This document shows positions 6,012 to 6,854 of a DNA stretch of 6,854 nt, piece after piece. The first letter of the stretch is position 1, and every line of letters begins with the position of its first letter. The translations under genes were made by a program, and so were the position numbers. Where the stretch lies: contig JANYGE010000140.1 of NCBI GenBank assembly GCA_025362535.1, positions 1 through 6,854 on the forward strand. Direction: 5' to 3'. The notes beneath the pieces were generated by a model that was given only the letters and a program-made list of their open reading frames with translations, made no database searches and was not told the origin of the DNA. This DNA is from Hyphomicrobiales bacterium. Lineage in GTDB: Bacteria; Pseudomonadota; Alphaproteobacteria; Rhizobiales; Aestuariivirgaceae.

Positions 6012-6854
6012 ATGCGCAAAACGCTTTCGATCATTTTCTGCTTTTTTATGATGAGTGGCTTGGCTGCTGCTTCTACGCTTTCAGACGTGAAAGCGCGGGG
6101 TAAGTTGCTGTGCGGTGTGAATGCTGGATTGTTGGGATTTGCGCTTAAAGGTGAAGATGGCAAATGGGCTGGCTTCGACGTCGATTATTGCCGTGCCGTT
6201 GCTGCTGCGGTTTTGAGTGATCCTGAGAAAGTGGATTATGTGCCGCTCACCACTAAGGATCGGTTTGATGCTTTGAAATCTGGTGCAGTGGATATTCTGG
6301 CGCGCAACACCACATGGACCATGGAACGTGAAACCAAAATGGCATTCCGTTTTGTGGGTGTGAGCTATCATGATGGCCAAGGCTTTATGGTGAATAAATC
6401 CATTGGTGTGAATTCGGTTTTTAATCTCACGCAGGCGGCGATTTGTTTTCTGAGTGGCACAACAACGCAAGCCAATCTGGAAGATTTTTTCCGTGAAAAG
6501 GAAATGACATTTACGCCAGTTTCATTTGGCACGATTGATGAACTGGTGACGGCTTTTCAAAGCAAGGATGGCAATAAGTGCGATGCCTATTCGGCCGATC
6601 AATCACAGCTCTATGCGGCGCGTTTGAAGCTGACAAAGCCTGATGATTACATCATACTTCCCGACGTGATTTCAAAAGAACCTTTGGGCCCTGCGGTGCG
6701 CCAAGGTGATGAGCAGTGGTTTAGTATCGCGCGTTGGACTTTGATTGCCTTGATCAATGCGGAAGAATTGGAAATCCGTGGCCCTGGAGTTGATGAGGCT
6801 AAAGCCTCAAGCAAGAAGGCTGATGTGCGGCGTTTGCTGGGGCTTGATGGCACG
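6012..6854 (+). CDS. AapJ-like periplasmic amino-acid-binding protein of an ABC transporter (runs off right edge)
   Basis: This is a solute-binding protein of the family 3 type (polar/general amino acids), closest in motif content to AapJ, the periplasmic receptor of the rhizobial AapJQMP general L-amino-acid importer. The frame is open for 281 codons without a stop; AapJ is about 340 residues, so about 60 are missing. Residues 1-20 form a signal peptide: MRK, a hydrophobic core (4-17) and an Ala-Ala-Ala site with cleavage likely after Ala20. Mature motifs are LLCGVNAGLLGF (32-43), WAGFDVDYCRAVAAAV (52-67), ARNTTWTMERET (97-108), YHDGQGFMV (119-127), ICFLSGTTTQ (144-153), YSADQS (193-198) and KEPLGPAVRQGDEQWF (222-237). 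Cys34, Cys60, Cys145 and Cys190 sit at positions usually occupied in AapJ, where they may form disulfides. ATG 6012 has only a weak GGA at 6001-6003 upstream. It starts 29 bp after cobK with no terminator seen between, so read-through is possible. Permease and ATPase genes would be expected downstream. The specific substrate is not determinable here. Confidence 0.92.
   Translation, partial: MRKTLSIIFCFFMMSGLAAASTLSDVKARGKLLCGVNAGLLGFALKGEDGKWAGFDVDYCRAVAAAVLSDPEKVDYVPLTTKDRFDALKSGAVDILARNTTWTMERETKMAFRFVGVSYHDGQGFMVNKSIGVNSVFNLTQAAICFLSGTTTQANLEDFFREKEMTFTPVSFGTIDELVTAFQSKDGNKCDAYSADQSQLYAARLKLTKPDDYIILPDVISKEPLGPAVRQGDEQWFSIARWTLIALINAEELEIRGPGVDEAKASSKKADVRRLLGLDGT

Noticed and set aside
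6081..6470. 129-codon minus-strand frame opposite the AapJ-like gene
   Set aside because: The plus-strand frame carries family motifs throughout, so the minus frame is a shadow.

Overview
The window is a bacterial chromosomal segment of moderate GC content, most likely from an alphaproteobacterium (possibly Hyphomicrobiales/Rhizobiales or a relative). The assignment rests on two things: cobalamin (vitamin B12) genes of the kind found in that class, and a substrate-binding protein close in motif content to AapJ of the rhizobial general L-amino-acid transporter. It is an inference, since no rRNA or marker gene is present.

Layout. Positions 1-4211 hold a leftward (minus-strand) gene series read in the order cobA, cobB, cobQ, cobD; cobD runs off the left edge. 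The last three genes are locked together by start/stop overlaps (1 bp between cobB and cobQ, 4 bp between cobQ and cobD). Between cobA and cobB lies a 120-bp gap filled mostly by a 30-bp, 29/30-matching inverted repeat, each arm of which contains its own short hairpin (a REP/BIME-like palindromic element). It ends 7 bp before the cobB start. Positions 4233-5982 hold two rightward genes, cbiD and cobK, which overlap by 11 bp. Only 21 bp separate the divergent cobA and cbiD starts. After a 29-bp gap, a rightward gene for a periplasmic amino-acid-binding protein (AapJ-like) starts at 6012 and runs off the right edge.

How the genes work together. CobA methylates uroporphyrinogen III at C2 and C7 to give precorrin-2, the entry to corrin (and siroheme) synthesis. 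CbiD adds the C1 methyl group and releases the C20 fragment as acetaldehyde in the anaerobic scheme. CobK reduces precorrin-6A. CobB amidates side chains a and c, CobQ amidates b, d, e and g, and CobD attaches the aminopropanol arm to give cobinamide (phosphate). Early, middle and late steps are therefore all represented, but most ring-methylation genes, the cobalt chelatase and the nucleotide-loop genes must lie elsewhere. The AapJ-like gene marks the right boundary of the B12 cluster.

No rRNA, tRNA, CRISPR array, insertion sequence or convincing cobalamin riboswitch was seen. No intergenic stretch exceeds about 120 bp. No previously undescribed system is evident; the palindromic element abutting cobB is the most notable non-coding structure.
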